Assembly (NCBI GenBank): GCA_964390115.1
Contig: CAYMGT010000003.1
Span: 1 to 37,453 of the forward strand
Origin: JAIPJA01 sp964390115
Lineage (GTDB): Bacteria; Patescibacteriota; Patescibacteriia; Patescibacteriales; UBA12465
Length of the DNA: 37,453 nucleotides
Direction of reading: 5' to 3'
The translations under genes were made by a program, and so were the position numbers. Positions within the stretch are counted from its first letter, which is position 1; every line of letters starts with the position of its first letter. Under the pieces are notes generated by a model that was given only the letters and a program-made list of their open reading frames with translations, was not told where the DNA came from and ran no database searches. Shown here piece after piece: positions 1-8,192 of the stretch.

Positions 1-111
1 AGCTATATATATTTTAGCAACTTAAATTATAATTGTAAAGAGTTTAATTTATATTTAGAAAATTTCTTCTTTAATTAAATATAATTTATTCTAAATAAAA
101 AAAATATAAAA

Positions 112-140
112 TTGACAAATGTTAAAAAATCAATTAAACT
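112..140 (+). promoter_or_regulatory. Putative sigma70 promoter of infB-rbfA-nrnA
   Basis: A perfect -35 TTGACA (112-117) is followed after 17 bp by TAAACT (135-140), which matches the -10 consensus at four of six positions. A start near 147 would leave a leader of about 40 nt before the infB ATG. The rest of 1-187 is very A+T-rich and shows no gene. Confidence 0.45.
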
Positions 141-187
141 TAAAGAAAATCAATTAATTTAGGCTATATGGCCTTATATTTTATTTT

Positions 188-2161
188 ATGAATTTAACAG
201 AATTAGCAAGAATTTTAAAAATTACTCCCCAGGAACTTAAAGACTTTTTACCAAAGATGGGGTTTAACATAGGTCAAAAAGCCATAAAAGTGGATAATCG
301 GACTACTCAAAAGATTATCAGAGCATGGCCAAAATTTAAAAAACAATGGGAACGAGAACAATTGCGGGCAGAAAAGGAAAAACAAATTACTGAGCCCAGT
401 GTTGTAGAGATAAAGAAAATTTCTATTCCTAAGCTTATAACCATAAGAGACTTCGCCGCTAAAGCTGATTTACCTATAAATACAGTTTTGAGTAAATTAA
501 TGTCTAATGGTGTTTTTGCTTCGATGAATGAAAAAATTGACTTTGATACAGCTAGTATTATTGGAGAAGATTTAGGTCTTGAGGTTTCCTTGCAAGAATT
601 TGCTGAAGACGAAGAAAAGGAAGAAAGAAAGCTTTCTGATCTTATATCTGCTGAAGATGAAAATGAACTTCAAGATAGAGCTCCTGTAATTGTGGTTATG
701 GGGCATGTAGATCATGGTAAAACAAGGCTTTTAGATGCAATCAGAGAAACAAATATTATCGATGGAGAAGCAGGAGGAATAACCCAGCATATTGGTGCTT
801 ATCAGGCAGAAAAAAACGATAGAGCCTTAACCTTTATAGACACACCTGGGCATGAAGCTTTTACGGCTATGCGTAGTCGAGGAGCTAAGGTAGCTGATGT
901 AGCTATATTAGTGGTAGCTGCTGACGATGGAGTGAAACCGCAAACCGTAGAAGCTTATAAGATTATTGAAGCGGCCAAAATTCCATTTATTGTAGCTATT
1001 AATAAGATTGATAAGCCAGAAGCTGATGTGGCTAAGACTATGCAAGAGCTATCATCTAAATTAAATTTAGTTCCAGAAGAATGGGGTGGAAAAACTATTT
1101 GCGTGCCCATATCCGCGAAAGAAAAACAAGGTTTAGATAAACTTTTAGATATGTTAATTTTAATCTCAGATACTGAAGTTTCTATCTTAAAAGCTAATCC
1201 TAACTCAAAGGCTGCTGGAACTATTATTGAATCTCATATTGATAGATCATCTGGACCAGAGGCAACTATATTAGTACAAAATGGCACTTTATACCTAGGT
1301 AACCAGTTAGTCTTCAATAATATTATCTATGGTAAGGTTAAGGCTTTATTTGATTATCGCGGTGAACTTCTTAAATCAGCAGGGCCTTCAGTACCAGTTA
1401 AAGTTTTGGGTTTAAAAGTTTTACCTAAAGTTGGGGATATGTTAGAAGTTGGTGAAGGTGTGAGAGCTAGGGTTAATAAGATAAAATTTATAAATTCGTC
1501 ACAGCAATTGGGACAAAGTCAAGAAAATATAGATGATAAAGCAAAGTTTTTAAATGTTATTATAAAAAGTGATGTTTTAGGTTCAGCTGAAGCTATCGAA
1601 GAGTCTTTACTTAAGGAAAATACTGAGAAAGTTAAGGTAAAGGTTTTAAATAAAAGCTTGGGAAATATTAGCGAAGGAGATGTAAAAAGAGCTGAAGACT
1701 CAGGAGCAGTTATATTAGGGTTTAATGTTAAAACTAACTCCGAAGTAGAGGAGTTTATTAGAGAAAAAAATGTAAAAGTAAAAAATTTTTCTATTATTTA
1801 TGATTTAATAAAATATGTTAAAGAAGAGATGAAAGAATTGATAGAAGATGAGATTATTAGAAGAGAAGTTGGTAAAATAAAAGTTTTAGCAATTTTCAGA
1901 ACGGAGGCTAAAAGTCAAATTATTGGTGGAAAAGTAATTGAAGGTGAGGCTGAAGAAAATAGTCAGGTAGAAGTTTTAAGAGAAGATAAATTTGAAGCTG
2001 AGGGAAAAATATCCCAATTACAATCAGGCAAACAAGATGTTCCCAAGGTAGAAATCGGTGAAGAGTGTGGTATGTATTATAATGGTAAGCCCGTGGTTGA
2101 GGTTGGTGATATTCTAAGTTTATATAAAGAGGAGGTGGTAAAAGTACAAGATAATGGATAA
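188..2161 (+). CDS. infB: Translation initiation factor IF-2
   Basis: IF2 is the GTPase that brings formyl-Met initiator tRNA to the 30S subunit and promotes 50S joining. All G motifs are visible: GHVDHGKT at residues 172-179, DTPGH at 218-222 and NKID at 272-275. Two short helical IF2_N-like segments precede them (about 1-50 and 80-132), and the beta-barrel and C-terminal tRNA-binding domains follow. At 657 residues it is shorter than the ~890 of E. coli because the N-terminal linker is reduced, as in other compact genomes. The ATG at 188 is the first in frame and has no Shine-Dalgarno. Its 3' end overlaps rbfA by 8 nt (ATGGATAA), so the two are translationally coupled. Identification is secure. 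Confidence 0.98.
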   Translation: MNLTELARILKITPQELKDFLPKMGFNIGQKAIKVDNRTTQKIIRAWPKFKKQWEREQLRAEKEKQITEPSVVEIKKISIPKLITIRDFAAKADLPINTVLSKLMSNGVFASMNEKIDFDTASIIGEDLGLEVSLQEFAEDEEKEERKLSDLISAEDENELQDRAPVIVVMGHVDHGKTRLLDAIRETNIIDGEAGGITQHIGAYQAEKNDRALTFIDTPGHEAFTAMRSRGAKVADVAILVVAADDGVKPQTVEAYKIIEAAKIPFIVAINKIDKPEADVAKTMQELSSKLNLVPEEWGGKTICVPISAKEKQGLDKLLDMLILISDTEVSILKANPNSKAAGTIIESHIDRSSGPEATILVQNGTLYLGNQLVFNNIIYGKVKALFDYRGELLKSAGPSVPVKVLGLKVLPKVGDMLEVGEGVRARVNKIKFINSSQQLGQSQENIDDKAKFLNVIIKSDVLGSAEAIEESLLKENTEKVKVKVLNKSLGNISEGDVKRAEDSGAVILGFNVKTNSEVEEFIREKNVKVKNFSIIYDLIKYVKEEMKELIEDEIIRREVGKIKVLAIFRTEAKSQIIGGKVIEGEAEENSQVEVLREDKFEAEGKISQLQSGKQDVPKVEIGEECGMYYNGKPVVEVGDILSLYKEEVVKVQDNG

Positions 2162-2477
2162 ACGACAAGATAAAATTAATTTATTACTCCAAAAAGAAGT
2201 AGCTCAAATTATAGCTCAGGAAGTACAATTTCCTGAAGCTTTGGTTAGTGTTGCAAAACTTACAACTGATAATAATGCTAGCGAATTGAGAATAAAAATA
2301 TCTGTTTTACCGGAAAAATTTACAGGTACTGTTTTAAAGGAATTACGTAAAAAAAGTAGCTTTTTAGCTAAGGAGATTCACAGAAAAGCTCGTTTAAAAA
2401 GAGTTCCAAAAATATTTTGGTCAGTGGAAGAGAAAGACGATGTATATGCTTTAGAGGAGATATTAAATAGTTTTTAG
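2154..2477 (+). CDS. rbfA: Ribosome-binding factor A
   Basis: RbfA is a small KH-fold protein that binds the immature 30S subunit near helix 1 of 16S rRNA and is needed for late maturation. The 107-residue protein has the family's usual length and the conserved central pattern (KLTTDNNASELRIKISVLP and the later VPKIFW). The start overlaps the end of infB. An AGGAGGTGG stretch at 2130-2138 lies inside infB, 15 nt upstream, longer than ideal spacing, but this is one of the few purine-rich Shine-Dalgarno-like sites in the window. An in-frame TAA at 2139 rules out a longer start. The infB-rbfA order is the standard one. Confidence 0.93.
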   Translation: MDKRQDKINLLLQKEVAQIIAQEVQFPEALVSVAKLTTDNNASELRIKISVLPEKFTGTVLKELRKKSSFLAKEIHRKARLKRVPKIFWSVEEKDDVYALEEILNSF

Positions 2478-2490
2478 TTATGTTAATTGT

Positions 2491-3492
2491 ATGATAAATA
2501 ATTTAAATAGCTTTTTTAGAAAAGCTTATTTTTTAATGCAATCTTCACAAAATATTTTGATAATAGGTCATGTTAATCCAGATAGTGACGCTATTTCTTC
2601 AACGGCCTCAATGATAGAGCTAAGTCTTTTATGGAATAAAAAATACACAGCGATTTGTCTCAATAAGGCAGATAATGTTTTTTCCTTTTTACCACACGAG
2701 GAAAAAATAAGAGGTAATTTTAATTTTGATATTAAAGACTTCGATTTAATAATAGTTGTAGATTGCGGATCTTTAGCAAGGACGGGTTTGGCTAAAGAAA
2801 TTAGGGAAGCGAAAAATTTAAACTGGAAGGGAAAAATTATTGAATTTGATCATCATCCCAAAATTGATGATTATAGTGATGTTGAGATTAGAGACCCGGA
2901 GGCTGCTGCTACTACAGAAATAATTTATGAATTTTTAGAAATTAACCAAATAACTGTAAATAAAGATTTAGCAACTCTACTTCTTTCTGGTATATTAACT
3001 GATACGGCTAATTTTCTTTATTCATCAACTCGCGACAGAACTATTTTAATAGCTTCAGAGTTATTAAAAAAGGGAGCAAGATTTCCTAAAATAATGGATA
3101 AGATTATGAATAAAAAAAGTTTTAGTACTATAAAAATCTGGGGTAAGGTTTTAGATAATTTATATATAAATAAAGACTATAGTTTAGCCATTGCTGTGCT
3201 TAGTTATAGTGATTTAAAAAATTACATTGATGATAAAACTTTTGAAGATGAAGCTATTTCTGAAATATCTGGATTTTTAAGTAATTTATCTGATATAAAA
3301 ACTATTTTATTTTTACGAGAATCTAAGCCCGGTTGTATTAAAGGTAGTTTAAGGGCGACTGCTTATAACAAAGATATTGATTTATCTAAGTTAGCAGTTA
3401 TTTTAGGTGGTGGTGGACACAAGAAAGCAGCTGGATTTTCACTGAATGGTAGTTTAGCTAAGACGAGTAAGAATAATTGGAAAATTGAATAG
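2491..3492 (+). CDS. nrnA: DHH/DHHA1 phosphoesterase, NrnA-like
   Basis: This belongs to the NrnA/RecJ superfamily, whose small members degrade short RNAs (nanoRNase) and dephosphorylate pAp. The Mn-binding motifs are intact: GHVNPDSDA (residues 26-34), VDCG with D91, FDHH with DHH at 120-122, and the DHHA1 signature GGGGHKKAAG starting at 306. The length of 333 residues is normal for NrnA. It follows rbfA by 13 nt, matching the frequent infB-rbfA-DHH order in bacteria. The stop at 3492 lies only 7 nt from the end of the convergent trmD, and no terminator is visible between them. Substrate (oligoribonucleotide, pAp or cyclic dinucleotide products) cannot be read from sequence. Confidence 0.9.
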   Translation: MINNLNSFFRKAYFLMQSSQNILIIGHVNPDSDAISSTASMIELSLLWNKKYTAICLNKADNVFSFLPHEEKIRGNFNFDIKDFDLIIVVDCGSLARTGLAKEIREAKNLNWKGKIIEFDHHPKIDDYSDVEIRDPEAAATTEIIYEFLEINQITVNKDLATLLLSGILTDTANFLYSSTRDRTILIASELLKKGARFPKIMDKIMNKKSFSTIKIWGKVLDNLYINKDYSLAIAVLSYSDLKNYIDDKTFEDEAISEISGFLSNLSDIKTILFLRESKPGCIKGSLRATAYNKDIDLSKLAVILGGGGHKKAAGFSLNGSLAKTSKNNWKIE

Positions 3493-3499
3493 TTATAAT

Positions 3500-4174
3500 C
3501 TATATTTTTTGAGAAGATTTTTTTTTGGCTTCAACTTGACGCCATTTTTTTATTTCCTGATGATTACCTGATAGTAATATTTCTGGAACCTTGTATTCAT
3601 TTCCTGATTGTTCAAAAATAGCTGGTTTAGTATATTGAGGGTACTCTAGTAATGAACTATTATTAAATGATTCTTCAAGTAAACTGTCCTTATTTCCCAG
3701 TACCCCTGGTAACAGGCGAGAAATGGAGTCTACTATAGTCATGGCTGGTATTTCGCCACCTGTTAGGACATAAGAACCAATAGAGATTTCTTCATCAATA
3801 AAATTAGCTATTCTTGCATCGACGCCTTCATATCTACCACAGATCATAATAATCTCTTCATATTTTTTTGAATAAGATGAAGCTTTTTTCTGATTCCAAT
3901 TATTACCCTGCGCGGAAAATAATATAATTTTTCTAGTTATCTTCTTTGAGGTTAATTCTTTTAATGCATGATAAATTGGCTCCACCTTTAAAATCATACC
4001 CGCGCCACCGCCATACGGGGTATCATCTACGCTTTTATGTTTATCATTAGTCCATTCTCTTAAATTATGTACGTAAATTTTGATTAATTTTTTGTCTCTG
4101 GCTTTTTTAATTATACTTTCTTTAAAATATGATTTAAAAATTTCAGGAAATATTGTTATTATATGAAAATTCAT
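3500..4174 (-). CDS. trmD: tRNA (guanine37-N1)-methyltransferase
   Basis: TrmD methylates G37 next to the anticodon using S-adenosylmethionine and prevents +1 frameshifting; it is a SPOUT-class knotted enzyme acting as a dimer. Visible signatures are the N-terminal FHIITIFPEIF, GGGAGM, SAQG, GRYEGVDAR and IGSYVLTGGE, which forms the cofactor knot. I chose the ATG at 4174 (224 residues). A longer frame opens at 4210, but that start lies within a terminator hairpin and adds 12 residues absent from the family. It follows khpA, but rimM and rplS, usual neighbours in the rpsP-rimM-trmD-rplS operon, are missing here. The hairpin 20 nt upstream may attenuate readthrough from khpA. Confidence 0.96.
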   Translation of the reverse strand: MNFHIITIFPEIFKSYFKESIIKKARDKKLIKIYVHNLREWTNDKHKSVDDTPYGGGAGMILKVEPIYHALKELTSKKITRKIILFSAQGNNWNQKKASSYSKKYEEIIMICGRYEGVDARIANFIDEEISIGSYVLTGGEIPAMTIVDSISRLLPGVLGNKDSLLEESFNNSSLLEYPQYTKPAIFEQSGNEYKVPEILLSGNHQEIKKWRQVEAKKKSSQKI

Positions 4175-4193
4175 ATTTATATTATTACTACTT

Positions 4194-4233
4194 AAAACAA
4201 AAAGCCACAAAATAAATTGCGGCTCTTTGTTTT
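4194..4233 (-). terminator. Rho-independent terminator or attenuator after khpA
   Basis: The arms 4194-4208 and 4219-4233 pair over 15 positions in minus-strand RNA (three as G-U) around a 10-nt loop. The 3' arm ends in a U-rich GTTTT. It begins 16 nt after the khpA stop and ends 20 nt before the trmD start, so it could separate the two genes or reduce transcription into trmD. Confidence 0.75.
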
Positions 4234-4248
4234 ATGTATAACTCGAAT

Positions 4249-4623
4249 TTAGATATTTAGATCATCTACTGAAGAAGTATCAACTTCTTCGCTTCGAGGA
4301 TCAACTTCCTCGCTTTGAGGAGCAACTGGTCTATTACCAGCATTAGGATCGTAAATTTTTAAGTTAACACGAGAATTGTTTTTAGCTCCAACAATTTTTA
4401 ATAAAGTTCTAATTGCTTGAGCAGTTTGACCTTTCTTGCCAATAACATATCCCATGTCTGAAGGGTCGACTTTTAGTGTTAATAACACACCCATTTCGTC
4501 AATGGTTCTTTCGACCTGCACTGCCTCTGGTGTAGAAACAATGTGCTTGACAATCATTTCTAGAAAATCTTTGTCTTTAATCTCTTCCATAGTGTTTACT
4601 TTATCTTCTAAATTGATAGGCAT
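4249..4623 (-). CDS. khpA: KH-domain RNA-binding protein KhpA
   Basis: KhpA is a single-KH RNA chaperone that, in Firmicutes, pairs with KhpB and affects cell division and elongation. The protein has the VIGKKGQ loop (GKKG at residues 62-65 from this start) and the KhpA-type opening FLEMIVKHIVSTPEAVQV. The start could instead be the internal ATG at 4590, which gives a length closer to typical KhpA (76-80 residues plus tail). The C-terminal tail is acidic and contains a 7-residue duplication (SEEVDPR/SEEVDTS) encoded by a 21-bp tandem repeat. It lies between rpsP and trmD, its usual place, but has its own consensus promoter and an immediate terminator. Confidence 0.9.
   Translation of the reverse strand: MPINLEDKVNTMEEIKDKDFLEMIVKHIVSTPEAVQVERTIDEMGVLLTLKVDPSDMGYVIGKKGQTAQAIRTLLKIVGAKNNSRVNLKIYDPNAGNRPVAPQSEEVDPRSEEVDTSSVDDLNI
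4280..4321. repeat. 21-bp in-frame tandem duplication in khpA tail
   Basis: Two adjacent 21-bp units (4280-4300 and 4301-4321) differ at two positions and code for the repeated SEEVD heptapeptide near the KhpA C-terminus. The near-identity suggests a recent duplication. Confidence 0.85.
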
Positions 4624-4682
4624 GAAAATTATTTAATTCAGTCATCAATATAAAAGATCATTTAAGTATTATTCTTAATTTA

Positions 4683-4710
4683 ATTATAACAAATTATTTG
4701 ATTTTGTCAA
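4683..4710 (-). promoter_or_regulatory. Consensus promoter of khpA
   Basis: The minus strand reads TTGACA (4710-4705), a 16-bp spacer, and TATAAT (4688-4683), preceded by the extended -10 TGT. Both hexamers are perfect. The start would be near 4676, giving a leader of about 50 nt. Confidence 0.75.
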
Positions 4711-4719
4711 TAAGCAATA

Positions 4720-5130
4720 TTATTTTTTTTCTTCTGACTTTATTTCCTCTTCTTTTTTTTCTTCTGGTGCTTTTTTTTCAGATTTTACATCTTCTTCCTT
4801 ACTTGCTTCTGAACTAGTTTTATTTTTCTCAGCTTGGACTTTTTTCTTAGCCAATCTCTTTTTAGATTTTAAGCGACTATTTTTTTCCTTGTCTCCTTTA
4901 ATAACTTCCTTATTAATTAGAAGATTATTAACACTGGCAGACATTGAAGCGCCTTTGCTTATCCAATAAACAATGCGATCTTTTTTAGCTTGTAAATCTT
5001 TAGTGTGAGGGTTGTATGAGCCTAAAATTTCTAAAGCTCGTCCATAAGGATCTCGGGCTTTTTCAGAAATTATTAAACGGAAAGTTGGCTTATTTTTCTT
5101 TCCTACTCTTGATAATCTAATAGTTAACAT
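4720..5130 (-). CDS. rpsP: 30S ribosomal protein S16
   Basis: S16 is a 30S assembly protein. The first ~80 residues carry the family signature (MLTIRLSRVGKKNKPTFRLI, then DPYGRALEILGSYNP and a YWISKGA stretch). The remaining ~55 residues form a lysine/glutamate-rich low-complexity tail not needed for the fold, so the 136-residue total exceeds the usual ~80-90. Charged C-terminal extensions of this kind are common on ribosomal proteins of reduced genomes. The ATG at 5130 has no clear Shine-Dalgarno. It sits downstream of pnp with its own promoter, and khpA follows. Confidence 0.96.
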   Translation of the reverse strand: MLTIRLSRVGKKNKPTFRLIISEKARDPYGRALEILGSYNPHTKDLQAKKDRIVYWISKGASMSASVNNLLINKEVIKGDKEKNSRLKSKKRLAKKKVQAEKNKTSSEASKEEDVKSEKKAPEEKKEEEIKSEEKK

Positions 5131-5211
5131 CTTTGTTTCTTTAATTATTTTAGAATATTTTCAAAATTTATCTTAATGAAATTTTTCTTTTTTTATAATA
5201 TTAATAACTAA

Positions 5212-5240
5212 ATACTAACTTAGAAGCTAGTTAAAGTCAA
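5212..5240 (-). promoter_or_regulatory. Putative promoter of rpsP
   Basis: The minus strand shows TTGACT (5240-5235), a 17-bp spacer and TAGTAT (5217-5212). The same hexamer pair and spacing recur ahead of the M23 gene. The predicted start near 5205 gives a leader of about 75 nt. Confidence 0.45.
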
Positions 5241-5250
5241 TAGCTATCGT

Positions 5251-7491
5251 TTATCTTCTGTTATTTTGAGGTCTATCGTTTCTTTGATTGTTAAATCTAT
5301 CATTTCGACCATCTGAAATCATTTTACCTGGTTCTCCTTCCCAATATTTTTCGTTATCGCTTAGCTCTTTCATTGTTAGCTTAACTCTACCTTGATCATC
5401 AAGTTCTTTAATTTTTACTTGAACTTTATCGCCAAGTTTTAACAGACTATCAGGTTTATTTACTCTATAGGGTGCCATTTCACTAACATGTACTAAACCA
5501 TCTTGATTATTATTTAATTTTACAAAAGCTCCAAAATCAGCAATTTTTACAACTTCGCCATTAATAATTTCTCCTGCTTCAAATTCGTGGACAATATCTT
5601 TTACCATTTTTTCAGCTTGTAAACATTTTTCTTTATCGGTTCCGCATATAATTACCAGCCCATCATCTTCTATATCAATACTTACTTCAGTTATTTCAAT
5701 AATCTTATTAATAACCTTGCCTCCAGGGCCAATAACCATACCAATTTTTTCAGGATTTATGTTTAAAGTGATAATTCTAGGGGCGTAAGGAGAAAGTTCT
5801 TTCTTGGGTTCATTTATAGCTTTATTTAATACTTTTAGAACATTATCCAAGGCTTGTCTTCCTTTAATTAGAGTCTCTTTAATTATCTCTTCATTTAAGC
5901 CGTCAGTTTTAGTATCAAGCTGTATAGCGGTAAGACCGTTTTTAGTACCGGTAATTTTAAAGTCCATACCACCTTTTCCGTCTTCTAAATCTTGAATATC
6001 GGTTAAAACTTTCCATTTACTCATATCTTCATTAGACGCAAGTCCCATAGCAATGCCTGCTACAGCCGATTTAATTGGGACACCTGCATCCATTAAAGCT
6101 AAAGATGAAGCACAGGCTGAAGCCATAGATGATGAACCGTTTGAACCCAATGTTTCACTTACAACTCTAATAGTATAGGGAAAATCTTCTTTTTGTGGAA
6201 GTACGGGCATAAGAGCTTTTTCAGCTAAAGCGCCGTGTCCAACTTCTCTACGACCAGTTCCTCTTAGAGGCTTAGCTTCACCTACGCTATATGGAGGGAA
6301 GTTGTAGTGGTGCATATATCTTTTAGTGGAAGCACCTTCTATACCTTCTAAGGATTGTTCTAAACCAGGAGCTCCTAGAGTTACAATAGACATAACCTGA
6401 GTTTCTCCTCTAGAAAATAGACTTGAACCATGGTTTCTTTGTAGTAAATTAATGTCAGCCACTAAATCTCTAATCTCATCTAAACTTCTACCATCAACTC
6501 TTTTATCTTCTTCTATAATAGACCTACTTACCTCAGCTTCTATCATATTATCCGCACTTTTATTTATGGCTAATTTTCTTTCTGAAGCTTCTAAGTCTTG
6601 TGAGAATAAGTATTTATCTAAACTATTTTTAATGGCTTTAACCACAGCTTTCCTTTCAGTTTTACTATGATAGGCTTTATCAAACAACATTTTAGAAATA
6701 TTTTCTTCTAACCACTTTTTAGCTAGGTTAAGATTATTATCTTTTTTTTCTTGAGCATTTTTTTCATCAGTAGTTTCTAGTTTTTCTTTTAAAGATTTTT
6801 TTGGAGCAGGTACAGCTTTTTGAAATTCTCTAATAAGTTCTATAGAGCCTTGAAGCTCTTTTTGTCCAATAAGAATTGCCTTTTCTATGTCAGATTCTTT
6901 AACTTCTTCACAAGCAGCTTCAATCATGATTACTTTTTTTTCAGTGCCCACAACAATTAAATCAAGATCACTTTTCGCTCTTTGTTCATAAGTAGGATTA
7001 AAAACTAAATCATTTTCAACTCTACCTATTCTTATTCCCCCAATTGGACCTTTCCAGTTTACACCAGAAACAGATAAGGCAGCGGAGGCAGCGATGAGAG
7101 AGATAATGTCATGATCATTTTCATGATCCACTGATAATACGGTTATAATAACCTGAATATCTTTTCTTTCTTCATCATTAAATAAGGGTCTAATAGATCT
7201 ATCTATCATTCTTCCAGTTAAAACAGATTCATCAGTAGGGCGACCTTCACGTTTTACCCAACGAGAGCCCTTTATCATTCCTGCGGCGTATAAACGTTCT
7301 TCAAAGTCAACCATTAAAGGAAAATAACTAGCATTAGGACGTTCTTCTTCAGCTTGAACAACCGTAGCCATAACTACAGTTTCTCCATATTGAACTCGCA
7401 CAGCGGCGTCAGCCTGTTGAGCTAGACGACCTGTTATAATAGTTAGTTGGCGACCAAGCCATTCTTTACTAAAACTTTTTTCTTCAAACAT
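5251..7491 (-). CDS. pnp: Polyribonucleotide nucleotidyltransferase (PNPase)
   Basis: PNPase degrades RNA 3' to 5' using phosphate, and is the main exonuclease of bacterial RNA turnover. Domains in order: RNase PH 1 (about 10-140), a helical linker, RNase PH 2 (about 345-560, with SNGSSSMASACAS), a KH domain (GPGG at 588-591) and an S1 domain (about 643-710, DFGAFVKL and DGLVHVSEM). At 746 residues it is slightly longer than typical, ending in an Asn/Arg-rich tail with repeated NDR motifs that probably contacts RNA. It lies downstream of rpsO, as in many bacteria, but a NYN protein intervenes. A 197-nt gap upstream holds a likely own promoter and a structured leader. Confidence 0.98.
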   Translation of the reverse strand: MFEEKSFSKEWLGRQLTIITGRLAQQADAAVRVQYGETVVMATVVQAEEERPNASYFPLMVDFEERLYAAGMIKGSRWVKREGRPTDESVLTGRMIDRSIRPLFNDEERKDIQVIITVLSVDHENDHDIISLIAASAALSVSGVNWKGPIGGIRIGRVENDLVFNPTYEQRAKSDLDLIVVGTEKKVIMIEAACEEVKESDIEKAILIGQKELQGSIELIREFQKAVPAPKKSLKEKLETTDEKNAQEKKDNNLNLAKKWLEENISKMLFDKAYHSKTERKAVVKAIKNSLDKYLFSQDLEASERKLAINKSADNMIEAEVSRSIIEEDKRVDGRSLDEIRDLVADINLLQRNHGSSLFSRGETQVMSIVTLGAPGLEQSLEGIEGASTKRYMHHYNFPPYSVGEAKPLRGTGRREVGHGALAEKALMPVLPQKEDFPYTIRVVSETLGSNGSSSMASACASSLALMDAGVPIKSAVAGIAMGLASNEDMSKWKVLTDIQDLEDGKGGMDFKITGTKNGLTAIQLDTKTDGLNEEIIKETLIKGRQALDNVLKVLNKAINEPKKELSPYAPRIITLNINPEKIGMVIGPGGKVINKIIEITEVSIDIEDDGLVIICGTDKEKCLQAEKMVKDIVHEFEAGEIINGEVVKIADFGAFVKLNNNQDGLVHVSEMAPYRVNKPDSLLKLGDKVQVKIKELDDQGRVKLTMKELSDNEKYWEGEPGKMISDGRNDRFNNQRNDRPQNNRR

Positions 7492-7515
7492 AAGTTTTTT
7501 AGCCTGATCATTAAA

Positions 7516-7568
7516 TTACAGGACCATAAGCTCCTTTTGGCTTATAGCACTATTTATTTAAAGACCAA
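7516..7568 (-). promoter_or_regulatory. pnp upstream region: promoter, hairpin and mini-ORF
   Basis: On the minus strand TTGGTC (7568-7563), 16 bp and TATAAG (7546-7541, preceded by TGC) form a candidate promoter. The same stretch can fold as a 6-bp hairpin (7526-7531 with 7540-7545). An AAAGGAG directly precedes ATG GTC CTG TAA (7527-7516), a three-codon leader ORF about 25 nt before the pnp ATG. Promoter and hairpin overlap, so not all of these can be functional in one RNA. Confidence 0.35.
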
Positions 7569-7623
7569 GCTTTAATTAATTTATTATTATTTATAGAACA
7601 AAAAATTTAATTTTTTAATTTTT

Positions 7624-7678
7624 AATTCTTTGATTTTTAATTCTTTGATTTTTAATTCTTTGATTTTTAATTCTTTTT
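7624..7678. repeat. 15-bp tandem repeat, nearly four copies
   Basis: The unit AATTCTTTGATTTTT starts at 7624, 7639, 7654 and 7669. The first three copies are essentially identical and the last diverges at its end. The array fills the space between the end of the NYN gene and the pnp promoter region. It encodes nothing obvious and is too short and too A+T-rich for a CRISPR array. Confidence 0.9.
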
Positions 7679-7688
7679 ATACAATTTA

Positions 7689-8183
7689 TTATTGCAGAAA
7701 TTTTTTATCATCACCTAAATTAGTAAAATCGTCAGATTGATCAATTAGGCGTGAAGAAGTGGTTTTTCTAAAACCCATTACTTCTATTAGAGACCCAGTT
7801 GTATTTTGAATATAGTCTATTAAAGGGATATAGTCTCCATCACCACTAACTAAAATTACTACATCTAAGTTAGAAGAAAGTTTAATAGCATCCATAGCAA
7901 TGCCCACATCCCAATCAGCTTTTTTCATTCCACCGGGAAAAATTTGTAATTCTTTCATTTTAACTTCAAAGCCTTGTTTGATTAAGGCTTCAAAAAAAGA
8001 AGTTTCTTCTTCAGATTCAGTGTGAATAACGTAAGCAATAGCTCTGATAAGTTTTCTTCCAGCAACAGCTTTCTCTAAAACCTTACCAAAGTTTACACGT
8101 TTTTTATATAAATTTTTAGCGCTATGATACATGTTAGATACATCTACCAAAACACCAACTCTTTGTTCTTTGTGTTTTACCAT
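7689..8183 (-). CDS. NYN/PIN-like domain protein (LabA/DUF88 type), putative RNase
   Basis: NYN domains are PIN-like metal-dependent nuclease folds, most acting on RNA. The acidic set is visible: VLVDVSNMY (D14, N17), KADWDVGIAMDAI (D90, D92, D98) and LVSGDGDYIPLI (D115, D117). The 164-residue protein is just the catalytic domain without accessory modules. It lies 9 nt after rpsO and upstream of pnp on the same strand, so it sits inside an RNA-decay and ribosomal-protein block; a role in RNA processing is a reasonable inference. The exact substrate is unknown. No Shine-Dalgarno precedes the ATG. Confidence 0.85.
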   Translation of the reverse strand: MVKHKEQRVGVLVDVSNMYHSAKNLYKKRVNFGKVLEKAVAGRKLIRAIAYVIHTESEEETSFFEALIKQGFEVKMKELQIFPGGMKKADWDVGIAMDAIKLSSNLDVVILVSGDGDYIPLIDYIQNTTGSLIEVMGFRKTTSSRLIDQSDDFTNLGDDKKFLQ

Positions 8184-8192
8184 AATTATTTA

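Noticed and set aside
4175..4210. Longer trmD start at 4210
   Set aside because: It begins inside the terminator hairpin and adds residues absent from the family; the ATG at 4174 opens the conserved FHIITIFPEIF.
7619..7680. Possible CRISPR array from the regular repeats
   Set aside because: The 15-bp units are directly adjacent with no spacers and no cas gene is nearby.
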